Source of the DNA: Agrobacterium pusense
Lineage (GTDB): Bacteria > Pseudomonadota > Alphaproteobacteria > Rhizobiales > Rhizobiaceae
Direction: 5' to 3'
DNA length: 64,000 nucleotides
Assembly (NCBI RefSeq): GCF_900102105.1
Contig: NZ_FNBB01000004.1
Span: 186,001 to 250,000, forward strand
The position numbers and the translations under genes are program-made. Position 1 is the first letter of the stretch, and the number at the start of each line of letters is the position of its first letter. Below, in pieces: positions 62,070 to 64,000 of the stretch. Under the pieces are notes generated by a model. That model made no database searches, had not been told where the DNA came from, and was given only the letters and a program-made list of their open reading frames with translations.

Positions 62070-63010
62070 TCGGCAACCACGCGCGGATCGAACAGGGGAT
62101 AGAGAAGGTCGACGAACAGGTTGACCAGAACATAGGAGAGCGAGACGAACAGCAGACAGCCCTGTATGACCGGATAGTCGCGGGCAAAAATACTGTCGAC
62201 CATCAACCGTCCGAGGCCCGGAATGGTGAACACCGTTTCGATGACGGCGATGCCGCCGAGAAGATTGGCAAGGATGAGGCCGATCATTGTCCAGGTAGGA
62301 CCGAAGGCATTCTTGAAGGCGTGCCGCCAGAGAACGGCGCTTTCCGAAAGGCCCTTGGCGCGGGCGTGGGTGATGTAATCCAGCCGCAGAACCTCCAGCG
62401 TCGAGGCGCGCGCCATGCGGATCAGAACACCCATTTCGTGGATTACCAGCGTCATGACGGGCAGGACGAGATAAAGCATGCCGCCGACGAGATTGTCGCT
62501 GATCGACACATATCCGAGCACCGGCAGCCAGCCGAGTTTCAGGCCGAAAAACAGAAGAAGCAGAAGGCCAAGCCAGAACGTGGGAATGGACAGAAGCAGC
62601 GTCGCCGTTCCGACCAGCGCGAGATCAGTCAGGCTGTTCTGTTTCCAGGCGGCGATCACGCCTGCCGGAACCGCAATCAGGCTGGCGAGAAGCACCGCAA
62701 CCACGACGATCTCGGCGCTGACGAGAAAGCGCGAGACGACCAGCGGCAGCACCGGCTCGTCATTGACGATGGAGCGACCGAAATCGCCCTGCACCACATT
62801 GCCGGCCCAGATGACGAACTGTTGCGGCATGGACTTGTCGAGGCCGAGCTCGGTCCTCATGGCTTCGATCTGTTCCGGTTGCGCCATGTCGCCCAGCATC
62901 AGGGCGGCCGGATCGCCGGGAATGAAGCGGATGAGCGCAAACACCGTGATCGACACGAATGCGATCGTCGGCAGCGCCATCAAAAGACGGCTCAGTATGA
63001 ATCTTATCAT
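62066..63010 (-). CDS. Peptide-type ABC transporter permease (DppB type)
   Basis: 314 aa, first gene of the operon. Opening 'MIRFILSRLLMALPTIAFVSITVFALIRFIPGDP' is the DppB hallmark; the cytoplasmic loop 'YITHARAKGLSESAVLWRHAFKNAF' and end 'LYPLFDPRVVAE' are complete. The frame opens at 63100, but the ATG at 63010 with GGGGA upstream is the natural start. The promoter with paired dyads lies at 63072-63133. Confidence 0.93.
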   Translation of the reverse strand: MIRFILSRLLMALPTIAFVSITVFALIRFIPGDPAALMLGDMAQPEQIEAMRTELGLDKSMPQQFVIWAGNVVQGDFGRSIVNDEPVLPLVVSRFLVSAEIVVVAVLLASLIAVPAGVIAAWKQNSLTDLALVGTATLLLSIPTFWLGLLLLLFFGLKLGWLPVLGYVSISDNLVGGMLYLVLPVMTLVIHEMGVLIRMARASTLEVLRLDYITHARAKGLSESAVLWRHAFKNAFGPTWTMIGLILANLLGGIAVIETVFTIPGLGRLMVDSIFARDYPVIQGCLLFVSLSYVLVNLFVDLLYPLFDPRVVAE

Positions 63011-63071
63011 CGGTTCCCCACGATTGATGGCAGGTAATGACAGCCCGCCTCTATCGGTTTCATTGCTGGCG

Positions 63072-63133
63072 ACTATGACGGATTGAGAAATATCACGCAA
63101 TATTATGCATAAACGTCATACCTCTATGCATAA
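63072..63133 (-). promoter_or_regulatory. Promoter of the peptide-type operon with twin regulator dyads
   Basis: On the minus strand TTGCGT (63095-63100), 17-bp spacer, CATAGT (63072-63077). Directly upstream lie two copies of TATGCATAA, at 63104-63112 and 63125-63133, exactly 21 bp apart. The first is inside the perfect palindrome TTATGCATAA, the second in CTATGCATAA. Two helical turns between sites just upstream of -35 is the layout of a dimer-of-dimers activator such as a LysR protein. Confidence 0.65.
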
Positions 63134-63188
63134 TGACGGCGCGGTCATCCCGATGAGGACAAGGACATCTTCCGCCCAAAATCCCGCT

Positions 63189-64000
63189 TCAGACGATCTT
63201 TTGCGAGAGCTGGATTTTCCGTTTCAAGGCATCGCTCAGCGCCTGCGCAGCGATGGAGAGCGGTGCCCCGGAGGCGCGGGCAAGACCGAACTCCTGCGTC
63301 GCCTGCGGGACGAACGGCCGCGCGACAACGGGCAGGTGCCGATAGAGGTTGGCATAAAAACTGCTGATGATCGTTACCCCCAACCCGTGCGCCACATAGG
63401 CGCAGGCGGAACTGTTGGTGTGAGTCTCGATCTTCACCATCGGTTTGACGCCAGCCTTTTTGAACACCTGATCGAGCGCCATGCGATTTGGCCGCTGGCG
63501 GCCGATCAGGACGAGCGGAATGTTGCGCAGGTCCTTCACGGTAATTTCGTCAAGCGCTGCCAGCGGATGATCCTCCCGGACCACGCACACACTCTTGCCG
63601 GTCGCGACACGCTCGACGTCGATGCCCGGCCCGATCTCACCTTCCATCCGCAGGAAACCGAGATCAATCACCCGCTCGCCGACAAGCTTGTTGATGGCGG
63701 TCGTCGTCTCGAAAAAAGTCTCGATGCGAACGCCGGGAAAATCCCGGACATAGTCGATCAGCATGGCGGGCGCGAAATTTTCCCACATGCTGCTCGGCAG
63801 CCCGATGCGCACGATTTCCGGACCAGCCGCACCATTCCGCAAATCTTCCGCATGACCGGACATGCGGTCGACCGCAAGCAGCACGTTTTCCGCATCCCGC
63901 GCAAGCAGCACCGCCTCCGGTGTCGGAATGAGCCGCCCTTTGTCGCGGGCAAACAGCGTCAGAGACAGGTCGGCCTCAAGCTGCGCCAGCAGCCGGCTGA
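63189..64000 (-). CDS. LysR-family regulator, N-terminus outside the window
   Basis: 269 residues visible; the frame is open to the window edge. The first residues seen, 'SRLLAQLEADLSLTLFARDKGRLIPTPEAVLLARDAENVL', are the end of the LysR HTH and its linker helix. The effector domain starts at 'PEIVRIGLPSSMWENFAPAMLIDYVRDFPGVRIE' and includes 'THTNSSACAYVAHGLGVTIISSFYANL'. Only about 30 residues appear to be missing. It reads toward the peptide-type operon on the same strand, 178 bases before dppB, with the twin dyads in the gap, so it probably controls that operon. Confidence 0.88.
   Translation of the reverse strand, partial: SRLLAQLEADLSLTLFARDKGRLIPTPEAVLLARDAENVLLAVDRMSGHAEDLRNGAAGPEIVRIGLPSSMWENFAPAMLIDYVRDFPGVRIETFFETTTAINKLVGERVIDLGFLRMEGEIGPGIDVERVATGKSVCVVREDHPLAALDEITVKDLRNIPLVLIGRQRPNRMALDQVFKKAGVKPMVKIETHTNSSACAYVAHGLGVTIISSFYANLYRHLPVVARPFVPQATQEFGLARASGAPLSIAAQALSDALKRKIQLSQKIV

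Overview
The window is GC-rich, densely coded DNA from an alphaproteobacterium of the Rhizobiaceae, most probably Agrobacterium (inference from gene content, no database search). The signs are a trehalose-type thuR-thuEFGKAB locus, a DUF982 protein, an alphaproteobacterial aa3-oxidase subunit IV, a fused malic enzyme/phosphotransacetylase-like protein, a RIME-like intergenic palindromic repeat, and the very large share of ABC and TRAP uptake systems. I see no prophage, insertion sequence, CRISPR array, toxin-antitoxin pair, rRNA or tRNA gene. It reads as chromosomal or chromid nutrient-scavenging territory.

Layout. 1-4.5 kb: end of an aminotransferase, then a leftward operon for a polar amino acid ABC importer ending in a homocysteine S-methyltransferase. 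4.5-11.2 kb: a 780 bp spacer with one doubtful small frame, then small envelope and stress-type genes (DUF4142, a 55-aa protein, DUF982), two tandem lipoprotein L,D-transpeptidases, a short-chain dehydrogenase with a small partner, a 3-methyladenine glycosylase and two very small proteins. 11.4-18.7 kb: thuR divergent from thuEFGKAB, with two LacI-type operators between them. 19.0-20.8 kb: overlapping queC-queD-queE for preQ0/queuosine. 20.9-27.2 kb: a second sugar ABC operon with a Gfo/Idh/MocA dehydrogenase and a sugar-isomerase-like TIM barrel, with LacI-type palindromes but no LacI gene beside it. 27.4-36.1 kb: a CPBP membrane protease, a GDP-mannose synthesis enzyme, a PQQ glucose dehydrogenase, a LysR regulator and malic enzyme.

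36.3-42.0 kb: an amino-acid-type ABC operon with an MmgE/PrpD protein and an NtaA-like flavin monooxygenase; its binding-protein gene has lost its 3' end. 42.1-51.3 kb: a soluble double-PAS chemoreceptor, a DadA-like oxidase, a TRAP transporter whose binding protein is encoded convergently, and a class I glutamine amidotransferase-like hydrolase. 51.3-55.1 kb: a ribose/rhizopine-class ABC importer. 55.6-64 kb: a peptide-type ABC importer with an M20 amidohydrolase and a cytoplasmic class-A-beta-lactamase-like serine hydrolase, preceded by a LysR gene cut by the window edge and by a pair of identical dyads two helical turns apart.

Common themes: five ABC importers and one TRAP system sit directly beside the catabolic enzymes they probably feed. 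In four of them a strong RNA hairpin follows the binding-protein gene, which would favour excess binding protein over membrane parts. The best candidates for undescribed biology are the dpp-like module with its serine hydrolase, the PrpD/monooxygenase operon with the damaged binding protein, and the unlinked LacI-type regulon. None of them can be called a new system from sequence reading alone.
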